Assembly: GCA_023380515.1 (NCBI GenBank)
Contig: JAMCRH010000304.1
Span: 1-31,964 of the forward strand
DNA length: 31,964 nt
Origin: Gammaproteobacteria bacterium
GTDB taxonomy: Bacteria > Pseudomonadota > Gammaproteobacteria > Enterobacterales > Alteromonadaceae
Direction of reading: 5' to 3'
Shown: one piece after another, positions 1 through 6,166 of the stretch
How positions within the stretch are numbered: position 1 is the stretch's first letter
Layout of the letters: the number at the start of each line of letters is the position of its first letter
Notes under the pieces: model-generated
Seen by the model: only the letters and a program-made list of their open reading frames with translations
Told to the model about the DNA's origin: nothing
Database searches by the model: none
Position numbers and translations under genes: made by a program

Positions 1-126
1 GAAGTCGAACGCGTTTACCACATTGACCGTGGTTACGAGACGATTGAGCAGAAGCTGTCGGCATTAGGGGCGCAAATCCGACGAGAAAAAATGTGTCCAA
101 CCCGAATTCAAAAAACCAGCGATTAG
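1..126 (+). CDS. murA: UDP-N-acetylglucosamine 1-carboxyvinyltransferase, C-terminal end (partial)
   Basis: This is the 3' end of a gene cut by the left edge, read in frame 1 to TAG at 124-126. The 41 visible residues contain [20 protein letters not shown], which matches the conserved C-terminus of MurA. MurA transfers enolpyruvate from PEP to UDP-GlcNAc, the first committed step of peptidoglycan precursor synthesis in the cytoplasm. The catalytic cysteine loop lies outside the window. After the usual ending around GAQIRR there is an extra tail of about 12 residues (to KTSD) that runs into the terminator stem, so the stop codon lies across the loop and descending arm. The family call is from memory of MurA C-termini; the tail could be natural or reflect loss of an earlier stop. 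Confidence 0.85.
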   Translation, partial: EVERVYHIDRGYETIEQKLSALGAQIRREKMCPTRIQKTSD

Positions 127-141
127 TCGCTGGTTTTTTTT
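110..141 (+). terminator. Rho-independent terminator of murA, overlapping its last codons
   Basis: A 12-bp stem pairs 111-122 (AAAAACCAGCGA) with 127-138 (TCGCTGGTTTTT), with the loop TTAG at 123-126, followed by more T to 141. The A-rich left arm makes it potentially bidirectional, so it could also end degS transcripts arriving on the minus strand. The murA stop codon TAG is at 124-126, inside the loop. Confidence 0.85.
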
Positions 142-168
142 GAGTTGTTCTCGATTGCTTTTGGCGTG

Positions 169-210
169 CTAGCGTAACTGTCCTAACGTAACTGCTCTAA
201 CGTAACTGCT
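169..210. repeat. Three tandem copies of a 14-bp unit across the degS stop codon
   Basis: The units are 169-182 (CTAGCGTAACTGTC), 183-196 (CTAACGTAACTGCT) and 197-210 (identical to the second). The last copy contains the final degS codons (EQLR and TAG on the minus strand), so the repeat spans the end of the reading frame. The arrangement is what strand slippage would produce. Confidence 0.9.
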
Positions 211-1273
211 CTATGACAACTTCGGTTTCAAGTTGTTGTTCGCCGCGGTAAAAACGAATGGATAGTCGTGTTCCTGGCCGTGCTTCAGCGACTAGGTCTA
301 AGCCTTGGTTGACGGAGGTTACTTGCTGGCCAGCTATCTCGTAAATGAAGTCACCAGGACGTAAACCCGCTTGCCATGCAGGGCCGCGCTCGTCGACGTC
401 ATCGACGCGTAAGCCTCGGGTTGAGAAGTCGTCGCGATAGTACTGACCAGCGGTAATGCCGAGGTAACCGCGAGTCACCACGCCTTCACTAATCAGCTGC
501 TGCATAATACGTTCGGCTAATTGGTAGGACAGAGCGAAATAGATACCTTGCGACCCGCGACTACTAAATTCCGATTGGTAAGACGCACTAGCAATACCCA
601 CTAACTCACCACGGCTGTTGACCAAAGCGCCGCCTGAATTGCCTTCATTAATTGCAGCGTCCATCTGGATAAACTCGGCATAACCACTCCCTAGGCTAAT
701 GCGTCCGGTCGCGGAAACAATCCCTTGGGTCACAGTTTGTCCTAAGTTATATGGGTTACCAATGGCTAAGACGACATCGCCGGGGCGAGCAACGTAATCT
801 GGATTGACTGGAATCACGGGCAAGTTACCGGCGTCGATACGGAGTACGGCTAAGTCGGTGAGTTAGTGGGTATTGCTAGTGCGTGCGCCAAAAATCCGAC
901 TGTCTTGCAGTGCAACTTGAATTTCATCGACGTCTTGAACTACGTGCAGTGCCGTTAAAATGTAACCGCGCGGGTCCATAATAATACCCGAGCCAAGGCG
1001 CATAACCGTGGTTGGGCGACCGCTGAAGCGAGCTTCGCGCACAGACTGGGTGGTGTAAATATTCACAACCGCTGGGGCTGCGTTTTCAAATGCGCTGGAA
1101 AAACTGATCAGGTCGCTGCTGGCGACTGGCTCGGCAGGTGTTGGATTTTGGTCACGAAACTGCATAAACGTCAGCACAATAGCCGCCACGATCAAGCCGA
1201 GCAGGGCTGGCTTGAAAAGGTATTGGTAGCACATTGTGAAAAAGGTGGCTAGTTTGCCACGACGGTTCTGCAT
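197..1273 (-). pseudogene. degS: DegS-type inner-membrane serine protease interrupted by an in-frame TAA
   Basis: DegS is an inner-membrane-anchored HtrA protease that senses misfolded porins through its PDZ domain and cleaves RseA to release sigma-E. Read as one frame the region is 358 codons plus stop, close to E. coli DegS (355 aa). It has a TM anchor (about 21-37), GSGIIMD, His110 (TALHVV), Asp140 (LTDLAVL), Ser213 (GNSGGAL) and a PDZ domain (about 258-350). A TAA at 863-865 (codon 137) splits it. The upstream piece (863-1273, 136 aa) has only the His. A downstream piece from an internal GTG (197-823, 208 aa) has only the Ser, and neither includes Asp140. The two pieces share a frame, 13 codons apart, so this is not a frameshift. 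The stop lies in a 28-bp inverted copy of 583-610. It sits downstream of degQ, as in E. coli. It is either a real inactivation or an artefact. Confidence 0.85.
583..884. repeat. Exact 28-bp inverted repeat inside degS (arms 583-610 and 857-884)
   Basis: Plus-strand 583-610 (begins ACGCACTAGC, ends TAACTCACC) is the exact reverse complement of 857-884; the arms are separated by 246 bp. The flanking bases do not extend the match. The arm at 583-610 encodes the normal conserved DegS stretch GELVGIASA. The arm at 857-884 encodes aberrant RTSNTH plus stop where family members have a sequence like LVGSD before LTDLAVL. The first arm is therefore the likely source and the second the copy. Confidence 0.92.
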
Positions 1274-1362
1274 GGTGGTGACTATAAACCTAAGCGAGTC
1301 AATGAATTAAACTATAGTAACACTAAAGTTGCGAAGCGGATAGTCGGGGTCGGTGGGCAGCT

Positions 1363-1404
1363 ATCAGTAGTAGACAATCAGTAGCAGACAATCAGTAGCA
1401 AACA
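1363..1404. repeat. Three tandem copies of a second 14-bp unit between degQ and degS
   Basis: The units are 1363-1376 (ATCAGTAGTAGACA), 1377-1390 (ATCAGTAGCAGACA) and 1391-1404 (ATCAGTAGCAAACA), with a decayed fourth start (ATCAC) after them. It has the same period and copy number as the repeat at 169-210 but no convincing sequence similarity to it. It is noncoding, in the degS upstream region. Confidence 0.9.
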
Positions 1405-1411
1405 ATCACTA

Positions 1412-1447
1412 ACACGAAAAAGAAAGCCCCAGCGGTTGCGCTGAGGC
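1412..1447 (-). terminator. Rho-independent terminator after degQ
   Basis: Read on the minus strand, a 9-bp stem GCCTCAGCG/CGCTGGGGC (1447-1439 with 1434-1426, one G-U pair) encloses the loop CAAC, followed by TTTCTTTTT. It lies 26 bp beyond the degQ stop and should separate degQ from degS transcription. Confidence 0.85.
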
Positions 1448-1473
1448 TTGTCTAAGTGTTCGCTCGCTGCGAA

Positions 1474-2844
1474 CTAGTTTTGCAACACTAAATATAAATG
1501 CTGATTACCGCGTCGTAGGTTCAAAGCAATAACGCCGCGTGCATTTTCCATGGCTTGTTGTAGTTCGCGATTGCTATTCACCGGCTGACGGTTGACCGCA
1601 ATAATGACGTCGTTCTCACGCAAGCCAACACGATGAGCTGGCGAGCCGCTTTCGATAGCTGTCACACGAATTCCTTGGCGGTCGTCACTACTAAGTTCAG
1701 CGCCACGGAGGTTCGGGTGCAACGTTGCTGCTTCAATTTGCTCGGCTTCACGCTGTTGCAGCTCAACCGTGACTTGACGCTCACGACCGTCACGTAAAAT
1801 CGTTAAGTTGACTGAGCGACCTGCGCCAATGGTACCAACTTTTGCCGCCAGCTCGGCAAACGAAAGCACTGGCGTGCCATCAATTGCGAGATTTAATTTA
1901 AAGCATTTACTCCCAGCTTTGGCTGCTGGACCGCCTTCGACGACTTCACTGACCCAAGCACCTTGCGTGCGATCGAGGCCGAGTGCGTCGGCAAGTTCTT
2001 GATTGAGATTGCCACCACGGACGCCCAGGACACCGCGGCGAATTTCACCAAACTCGATAATTTGGTCGACGAGGTTTTTCATCATATTGGCAGGAATCGC
2101 AAAACCGATGCCGATATTGCCACCACCGCCGCCAAGAATAGCGGTATTGATACCGATCAGGTTGCCATTAAGATCAACAAGGGCGCCGCCGGAATTACCG
2201 CTGTTAATTGCTGCGTCGGTTTGAATAAAGTTCTCTAAGCGGTCGATACCGAGCCCGCTGCGGCCAAGTGCCGAGACAATACCAGAGGTAACGGTTTGAC
2301 CTAAACCAAAGGGGTTACCAATGGCGACGACAAAGTCACCGACGCGGAGTTGGTCGGAATCGCCGATTTCGACTTGGGTGAGGTTACGTGGGTTTTCCAG
2401 CTGCAATAGAGCAATGTCAGACTCATCGTCGCGGCCAAGCACGGTCGCTTGGAATTGACGGCCGTCTTTGAGGGTGACGGTAATATCCGTGGCGTCATTG
2501 ATGACATGATTATTGGTAACGACGTAGCCGTTCTCTGCGTCAATAATTACCCCGGAACCCAGCCCTTGAAACGGCTGCTCACGAACTTCTTCGCGTGGCG
2601 CATTGGGGCCAAAGAAAAAGCGAAATGCTTCCGGTAAGCGTTGGCGAGTGACGCGTTTGCCTTGCACAGAAATATTCACAACCGCGGGTGTGACTTCTTC
2701 GAGCATTGGGGCGAGGGTAGGAATGCCGCGTTCGTCGGTCGCAGCTGCAGGGAAGTTTGCCAACGCTGGGGCAGTGGCAAAACCTTGTACTGAAAGAACA
2801 AAAACTGCTGTTAATGCAGTGGCGAAATTAACGAGTTTCTTCAT
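1474..2844 (-). CDS. degQ: Periplasmic serine endoprotease/chaperone of the Do (DegP/DegQ) family
   Basis: This is a periplasmic HtrA-family quality-control protease of 456 aa, close to E. coli DegQ (455). A signal peptide probably ends at ALA-29. The trypsin-like domain shows GSGVIID, His113 (NNHVIN), Asp143 (ESDIALL) and Ser218 (GNSGGALVD). PDZ1 covers about 275-365 and PDZ2 about 385-455. The ATG has GGAG eight bases upstream. The next gene downstream is degS, the same pair as in E. coli, so degQ is preferred over degP. One oddity: residues 312-319 read SKCFKLNL where the family has a hydrophobic-K-A-G-D-I/V-I motif, at equal length and in an AT-rich patch (1888-1911). This would disturb the PDZ1 fold. 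The reading frame stays open, so the protein may still be made with a working protease domain and PDZ2. Confidence 0.93.
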   Translation of the reverse strand: MKKLVNFATALTAVFVLSVQGFATAPALANFPAAATDERGIPTLAPMLEEVTPAVVNISVQGKRVTRQRLPEAFRFFFGPNAPREEVREQPFQGLGSGVIIDAENGYVVTNNHVINDATDITVTLKDGRQFQATVLGRDDESDIALLQLENPRNLTQVEIGDSDQLRVGDFVVAIGNPFGLGQTVTSGIVSALGRSGLGIDRLENFIQTDAAINSGNSGGALVDLNGNLIGINTAILGGGGGNIGIGFAIPANMMKNLVDQIIEFGEIRRGVLGVRGGNLNQELADALGLDRTQGAWVSEVVEGGPAAKAGSKCFKLNLAIDGTPVLSFAELAAKVGTIGAGRSVNLTILRDGRERQVTVELQQREAEQIEAATLHPNLRGAELSSDDRQGIRVTAIESGSPAHRVGLRENDVIIAVNRQPVNSNRELQQAMENARGVIALNLRRGNQHLYLVLQN

Positions 2845-2866
2845 CTGTTCTACTCCGAATAAACAT

Positions 2867-2879
2867 CCTGACGTTCAGG
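2867..2879 (-). other. Small hairpin in the degQ 5' leader
   Basis: CCTGA (2867-2871) and TCAGG (2875-2879) form a stem with a 3-base loop. It can be lengthened with one mismatch by flanking ACA/TGT. It sits about 10 bases upstream of the degQ Shine-Dalgarno sequence and could affect transcript stability or ribosome access. No function is shown. Confidence 0.4.
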
Positions 2880-2932
2880 GTGTTGCAGGCGACTACCGAA
2901 CAGGCAGCAGGACTACACACCTAACAGTTAGA

Positions 2933-2961
2933 AATGACCATCGAAGATAGAAATAAGTTCG
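2933..2961 (-). promoter_or_regulatory. Candidate sigma-E (RpoE) promoter for degQ
   Basis: On the minus strand, CGAACTT (2961-2955) resembles the sigma-E -35 element GGAACTT. It is followed after 15 bases by GGTCATT (2939-2933), which resembles the -10 element with its TC core. Placement about 90 bp upstream of degQ and the known sigma-E control of degP in enterics fit. This is a motif match by eye only. Confidence 0.35.
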
Positions 2962-3015
2962 CTAATTTTTGATTTCAAGGTGAAATTTTGCGAAGTGATA
3001 GAGAGGCTAGTGGCT

Positions 3016-3065
3016 AATCAAGTCGCAACCCGCTGCTAAAGCAAAGAGGAGTTGCGACGCTGATT
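3016..3065 (-). repeat. Inverted repeat downstream of zapG (possible Rho-type or processing hairpin)
   Basis: GTCGCAAC (3022-3029) pairs with GTTGCGAC (3051-3058). Outer arms AATCA (3016-3020) and TGATT (3061-3065) extend the stem across a small internal loop. It begins 13 bp after the zapG stop. No T-run follows on the minus strand, so it is not a canonical intrinsic terminator. Confidence 0.6.
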
Positions 3066-3077
3066 GAGTGCCGAGAC

Positions 3078-3521
3078 TTAACTTTCTTTGTCCGTTTTGA
3101 CCGGGGTAAATAAACCACTACCTGGCTCGGAGTAGTCGCGAGGCATTTCTAACGATTCGTCTTCGTTCTCGTCGCGGCGTTCGCGATTGAGAATATTCGA
3201 CTGACGAATAGAGCGCATGGTTTCTTCGGAAAAGAAAGGAAGGTTTTGCTGCCAGTCTTTTTCTTGCTCAAGCAAGTTTTGACTGTCTTGTAAGAACAGG
3301 TTTAAGCGGTGCTGAATGTCAGTCACTTCCGACGCCAATTGGCGGGCGGTGCCTAAATGCTCGACCACATCTTTGCGGTAGGCTTCAAACTGCTGACGGG
3401 TGCTCTCAATTTCACTTTTAAGCTGCGCGGACTCGCCGGTTTGGCTCAAGTAAAAACGCGCGACGAAGAAGCCGATAATCGCCCCAGCAATAAGCAGTAA
3501 AATTCCTAGTAGCCAATCCAT
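3078..3521 (-). CDS. zapG: DUF1043 inner-membrane cell-division/envelope factor (YhcB/ZapG family)
   Basis: The product is 147 aa from ATG at 3521, which has GAGG eight bases upstream. An in-frame upstream start at 3560 lacks that signal and adds 13 residues unlike the family. The protein begins MDWLLGILLLIAG, with an N-terminal TM segment (about 3-22) and the family's GxxIG...R pattern. A cytoplasmic coiled coil rich in Q, E, L and R (about 30-95) follows, then an acidic low-complexity tail. YhcB/ZapG links cell-wall synthesis and division in E. coli; its biochemical activity is not settled. The order zapE divergent from zapG, followed by degQ and degS, is the same as in E. coli, which supports the call. 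Confidence 0.88.
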   Translation of the reverse strand: MDWLLGILLLIAGAIIGFFVARFYLSQTGESAQLKSEIESTRQQFEAYRKDVVEHLGTARQLASEVTDIQHRLNLFLQDSQNLLEQEKDWQQNLPFFSEETMRSIRQSNILNRERRDENEDESLEMPRDYSEPGSGLFTPVKTDKES

Positions 3522-3548
3522 ATTGAAAATCCTCAAGCGTGTGACGTC

Positions 3549-3554
3549 ATTGTA
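3549..3554 (-). promoter_or_regulatory. Candidate extended -10 promoter for zapG
   Basis: On the minus strand the segment reads TGCTACAAT, an extended -10 (TGn) with TACAAT at 3554-3549. It lies about 28 bp upstream of the zapG ATG. I could not find a good -35. Confidence 0.35.
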
Positions 3555-3618
3555 GCACAACTAGTGTGATCTAATTTCTGACTTAATGGTATCATGTTTA
3601 CATTCGAACAGAAGTCAG

Positions 3619-4773
3619 ATGTCAGGCAAAATTGTGGTGAAAAACGCAAATAATCTTCAAGAACAATCAAAGCCAAGTCCGTGGGAAGCTTATCAAGCCG
3701 ACTTAGAACGCCCAGAGTTTCATGCGGATGCCGCGCAAGAGCAAGCGGTGAAGCACTTGCAGCGTCTCTACGAGGACTTGCTTGAAGCGCCGCCAAAGCG
3801 TGGCTTGAAAAAGTTACTGGTTGCGCCATTACGGAAGAAAAATAACCACAGCGTGCAGGGGCTCTATTTTTGGGGCGGCGTTGGCCGTGGAAAAACCTAT
3901 TTAGTCGACACCTTCTTTAATGCGCTACCGTTCGAACAAAAGTGGCGTGTGCATTTTCATCGCTTTATGCACCGTATTCACGACGAAATGAAAAACTTGA
4001 AAGGGGTCTCCGATCCGCTGCCGCAAATCGCCGCAAAAATTGCCAAAGAAGCACGCGTGATTTGTTTTGATGAGTTTTATGTGCAAGATATTACCGACGC
4101 TATGATTCTTGCGACGTTACTTGACGCATTGTTCAAGAATAACGTCGTACTTGTGGCAACGTCGAATATTGTGCCTGATGATCTGTATAAAAATGGCCTG
4201 CAGCGTGCTCGCTTTATACCTGCCATTGAGCTGATTAAAAAGCATTGTGACGTGGTCAATGTTGATGGTGGTGTTGATTATCGCTTGCGAACATTAACTC
4301 AAGCCGAAATTTATCATTCACCGCTAGACCCACAAGCCGATGAAAACTTGCTGAAGTACTTTCATCAATTAGCCCCAGACCACACTGCGCATAAGTGTAA
4401 CGAAGCGATTCAGATTAACAACCGTCCGATTCAGGTTCGCTGTGAAGCCGATGACGTGGCGTTCTTTGATTTCAAAGAATTGTGCGACAGCCCACGAAGT
4501 CAAAATGACTACATTGAACTCGCGCGCTTGTACCATGCGGTGTTAGTTAGCAATGTGCCGCAACTTGGGCGCGAAAAAGATGACGCCGCACGGCGCTTCA
4601 TTGCCCTTGTTGACGAGTTTTACGAGCACAAAGTGAAGCTCATTCTTTCTGCGGAGGTACCCATGAATGAGCTGTATACCGGTGGCGGTTTAAGCTTTGA
4701 ATTCCGCCGTTGTCTCAGTCGCTTGCAAGAAATGCAGTCGCACGAGTACTTAGGGCTCGAGCACTTACCGTAG
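3619..4773 (+). CDS. zapE: AFG1-like ATPase ZapE, cell-division associated
   Basis: This cytoplasmic AAA+-type P-loop ATPase acts on FtsZ at constriction in E. coli. From ATG 3619 the product is 384 aa (E. coli about 375). Walker A is GGVGRGKT (about 86-93), preceded by LYFWGG. Walker B is VICFDEF (about 148-153), followed by the family stretch YVQDITDAM. A sensor-like segment LVATSN and the C-terminal FEFRRCLSRLQEM are also present. An in-frame ATG at 3586 exists, but a possible -10 (TATCAT, 3590-3595) would put it upstream of the transcript, so 3619 is preferred; AGAAG at 3609-3613 is only a weak ribosome site. It is divergent from zapG and has no operon partner. Confidence 0.93.
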   Translation: MSGKIVVKNANNLQEQSKPSPWEAYQADLERPEFHADAAQEQAVKHLQRLYEDLLEAPPKRGLKKLLVAPLRKKNNHSVQGLYFWGGVGRGKTYLVDTFFNALPFEQKWRVHFHRFMHRIHDEMKNLKGVSDPLPQIAAKIAKEARVICFDEFYVQDITDAMILATLLDALFKNNVVLVATSNIVPDDLYKNGLQRARFIPAIELIKKHCDVVNVDGGVDYRLRTLTQAEIYHSPLDPQADENLLKYFHQLAPDHTAHKCNEAIQINNRPIQVRCEADDVAFFDFKELCDSPRSQNDYIELARLYHAVLVSNVPQLGREKDDAARRFIALVDEFYEHKVKLILSAEVPMNELYTGGGLSFEFRRCLSRLQEMQSHEYLGLEHLP

Positions 4774-4846
4774 GAACCAGTTTTTCGCTGCCACTGAGTC
4801 AGGCAGTTGCGAGTCTCGCAAAGGTTCAAAAAAACACCATCTTGCG

Positions 4847-4875
4847 TTGCGTTTGCATGGCTGCGTGTATATAAT
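4847..4875 (+). promoter_or_regulatory. Sigma-70 promoter of rplM-rpsI
   Basis: TTGCGT (4847-4852), a 17-bp spacer and TATAAT (4870-4875), the consensus -10. A GC-containing discriminator (GTCGGCC) follows, typical of growth-rate-controlled ribosomal promoters. The predicted start near 4882 leaves a leader of about 108 nt before rplM. Confidence 0.8.
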
Positions 4876-4889
4876 GTCGGCCGCCCACG

Positions 4890-4962
4890 TTACCTACCCC
4901 GGTTTACACGGGGTGAAAATTAATTGGCATTTCGCGGGGAAGCCCGGAAAGCCGCAAGGTAA
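4890..4962 (+). promoter_or_regulatory. Structured rplM leader RNA, candidate L13 autoregulatory element
   Basis: Three pairings can be drawn. TTACCT (4890-4895) with AGGTAA (4957-4962) closes a junction. Inside it is a 6-bp hairpin ACCCCG (4896-4901)/CGGGGT (4909-4914). A second hairpin is GCGG (4934-4937)/CCGC (4952-4955), or the alternative CGGG (4935-4938)/CCCG (4943-4946). The closing stem buries an AAGG ribosome-binding sequence at 4956-4959. E. coli rplM-rpsI is reported to be controlled by L13, so an operator here is plausible; the fold was drawn by hand. Confidence 0.5.
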
Positions 4963-4966
4963 ACTC

Positions 4967-4993
4967 ATGAATTTGGGTATAAATAACTCATGA
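4967..4993 (+). CDS. Eight-codon leader ORF overlapping the rplM start (putative)
   Basis: ATG at 4967 opens the frame MNLGINNS and ends at TGA 4991-4993, which overlaps the rplM ATG (4990-4992) as ATGA. AAGG at 4956-4959 is seven bases upstream of its ATG, a better-placed ribosome site than anything in front of rplM. Ribosomes could therefore load here and reinitiate at rplM. The frame is short enough to occur by chance, and no peptide function is implied. Confidence 0.4.
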   Translation: MNLGINNS

Positions 4994-5418
4994 AAACTTT
5001 TGTAGCAAAAGCAGAAACTGTTAAGCGCGACTGGTATGTCGTTGACGCAGAAGGCAAAACTTTAGGTCGTTTGGCCACTGAAGTAGCAACCCGCCTGCGC
5101 GGTAAGCACAAGCCAGAATACACTCCGCACGTAGACACGGGTGACTATATCGTTATCGTTAACGCTGAGAAAATTCACGTAACTGGTAACAAAGCGAAAG
5201 CTAAAATGTATCACGCGCACAGCGGTTACCCTGGTGGTCTGAAGTCAATCAGCTTTGAAAAGCTATTGATTAAGAAACCAGAAATGATCATCGAAGCAGC
5301 TGTTAAAGGCATGCTGCCACGTGGTCCATTAGGCCGTGCGATGTTCCGTAAGCTGAAAGTGTATGCGGGTCCTGAGCACACTCATGCAGCTCAGCAGCCT
5401 AAACCTTTAGAGATTTAA
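4990..5418 (+). CDS. rplM: 50S ribosomal protein L13
   Basis: The product is 142 aa, the same length as E. coli L13. It shows hallmark stretches [39 protein letters not shown] and [11 protein letters not shown]13 binds 23S rRNA early in 50S assembly. The ATG at 4990 has no good Shine-Dalgarno of its own (only TTGGGT about 12 bases away), consistent with the leader arrangement described at 4890-4993. rpsI follows after 16 bp, the standard rplM-rpsI operon. Confidence 0.98.
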   Translation: MKTFVAKAETVKRDWYVVDAEGKTLGRLATEVATRLRGKHKPEYTPHVDTGDYIVIVNAEKIHVTGNKAKAKMYHAHSGYPGGLKSISFEKLLIKKPEMIIEAAVKGMLPRGPLGRAMFRKLKVYAGPEHTHAAQQPKPLEI

Positions 5419-5434
5419 TACGGAGCAGATGAAG

Positions 5435-5827
5435 ATGGCAGATAATCAATACTACGGTACAGGTCGTCGCAAAAGCTCTACAGCGCGTGTTTTCTTACGT
5501 GCTGGCAGCGGTGACATTAAAATCAACAACCGTTCAATCGAAGAATACTTCGGTCGTGAAACTGCGCGTATGGTTGTACGTCAGCCTCTAGAACTTCTAG
5601 AGATGTCTGAGAAGTTTGACCTTTACATCACTGTTACTGGTGGTGGTACAACAGGTCAAGCGGGTGCAATCCGTCACGGTATTACCCGTGCGTTAATGCA
5701 ATACGACGAAGCACTTCGTAGCGACTTACGTAAAGCGGGTTATGTTACTCGTGACGCGCGTAAAGTTGAGCGGAAGAAAGTTGGTCTTCACAAAGCGCGT
5801 AAGCGTCCACAGTTCTCGAAGCGTTAA
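5435..5827 (+). CDS. rpsI: 30S ribosomal protein S9
   Basis: The product is 130 aa, identical in length to E. coli S9. It begins [15 protein letters not shown] and ends with the invariant SKR tail that reaches the ribosomal P site. ATG 5435 is chosen over in-frame ATG 5429 because GGAG (5422-5425) is nine bases from the former and only three from the latter. It is co-transcribed with rplM and followed by a terminator. Confidence 0.98.
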   Translation: MADNQYYGTGRRKSSTARVFLRAGSGDIKINNRSIEEYFGRETARMVVRQPLELLEMSEKFDLYITVTGGGTTGQAGAIRHGITRALMQYDEALRSDLRKAGYVTRDARKVERKKVGLHKARKRPQFSKR

Positions 5828-5843
5828 GTTTCCGAACTGGCGG

Positions 5844-5862
5844 CCAACAGAGTTTCTGTTGG
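5844..5862 (+). other. Hairpin between rpsI and its terminator
   Basis: A 7-bp stem pairs CCAACAG (5844-5850) with CTGTTGG (5856-5862), loop AGTTT. No T-run follows, so it may be a processing or 3'-stability element ahead of the true terminator. Confidence 0.5.
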
Positions 5863-5877
5863 AACAGACCACTTTAC

Positions 5878-5905
5878 AAAAACCCGACCTCGTGTCGGGT
5901 TTTTT
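5878..5905 (+). terminator. Rho-independent terminator of rplM-rpsI
   Basis: An 8-bp stem AACCCGAC (5881-5888)/GTCGGGTT (5894-5901) with loop CTCGT is flanked by an A-run on the left and a T-run (5900-5905) on the right. Confidence 0.9.
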
Positions 5906-5906
5906 C

Positions 5907-6166
5907 TTATCAGCTTAATCGAGGAGTACTCCTGTTCAGTTTGGAACCTGCCTATTCTGCTGTAAGCTACGGCAAATAAGGGTTAGCGCTGAACTACCTG
6001 AATCAGGAGTAGCACCGAATACCACGAATTTGCATGTGGTTTTACTTGCGCCTGTGCCTTGTAAAGATCGGTGATTTTCTTTATGATTGTGAGGATTTTT
6101 TTCGAGCAAGCATTGAGTTAATTTTGCTGCGTTATTTCGCGAAGCGTCCAAACTGGAGAGAGATGG
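5907..6166 (+). promoter_or_regulatory. Noncoding pet leader region with palindromes and a sigma-70 promoter
   Basis: The 339-bp gap between rpsI and petA holds the hairpin and terminator above. It also holds a perfect 12-bp palindrome AGGAGTACTCCT (5922-5933) and an 11-base palindrome CCTGAATCAGG (5997-6007). The best promoter is TTGTAA (6059-6064), a 17-bp spacer, then TATGAT (6082-6087). That would start transcription near 6094 with a leader of about 73 nt. The palindromes lie upstream of the promoter and could be regulator sites; I recognise no specific one. I see no convincing gene here. Confidence 0.6.

Noticed and set aside
824..865. A frameshift between the two DegS halves
   Set aside because: The halves are in the same frame, separated by exactly 13 codons including the TAA. 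The defect is a nonsense codon in a replaced segment, not an indel.
583..884. A phase-variable invertible switch flanked by the 28-bp inverted repeat
   Set aside because: The intervening 246 bp is in the orientation that encodes conserved DegS. Inverting it would destroy the protein, and the stop lies in a repeat arm, so it would remain in either orientation. No recombinase gene is nearby.
1363..1404. A small CRISPR array
   Set aside because: The 14-bp units are directly adjacent without spacers and no cas genes are present.
2603..2950. A plus-strand gene of 115 codons opposite the degQ start
   Set aside because: It is a shadow of degQ codons and its promoter region, with no ribosome site and no recognisable domain.
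5936..6151. A minus-strand gene of 71 codons in the rpsI-petA gap
   Set aside because: Its sequence is low in recognisable features, has no clear ribosome site and covers the pet promoter. I treat the gap as regulatory.
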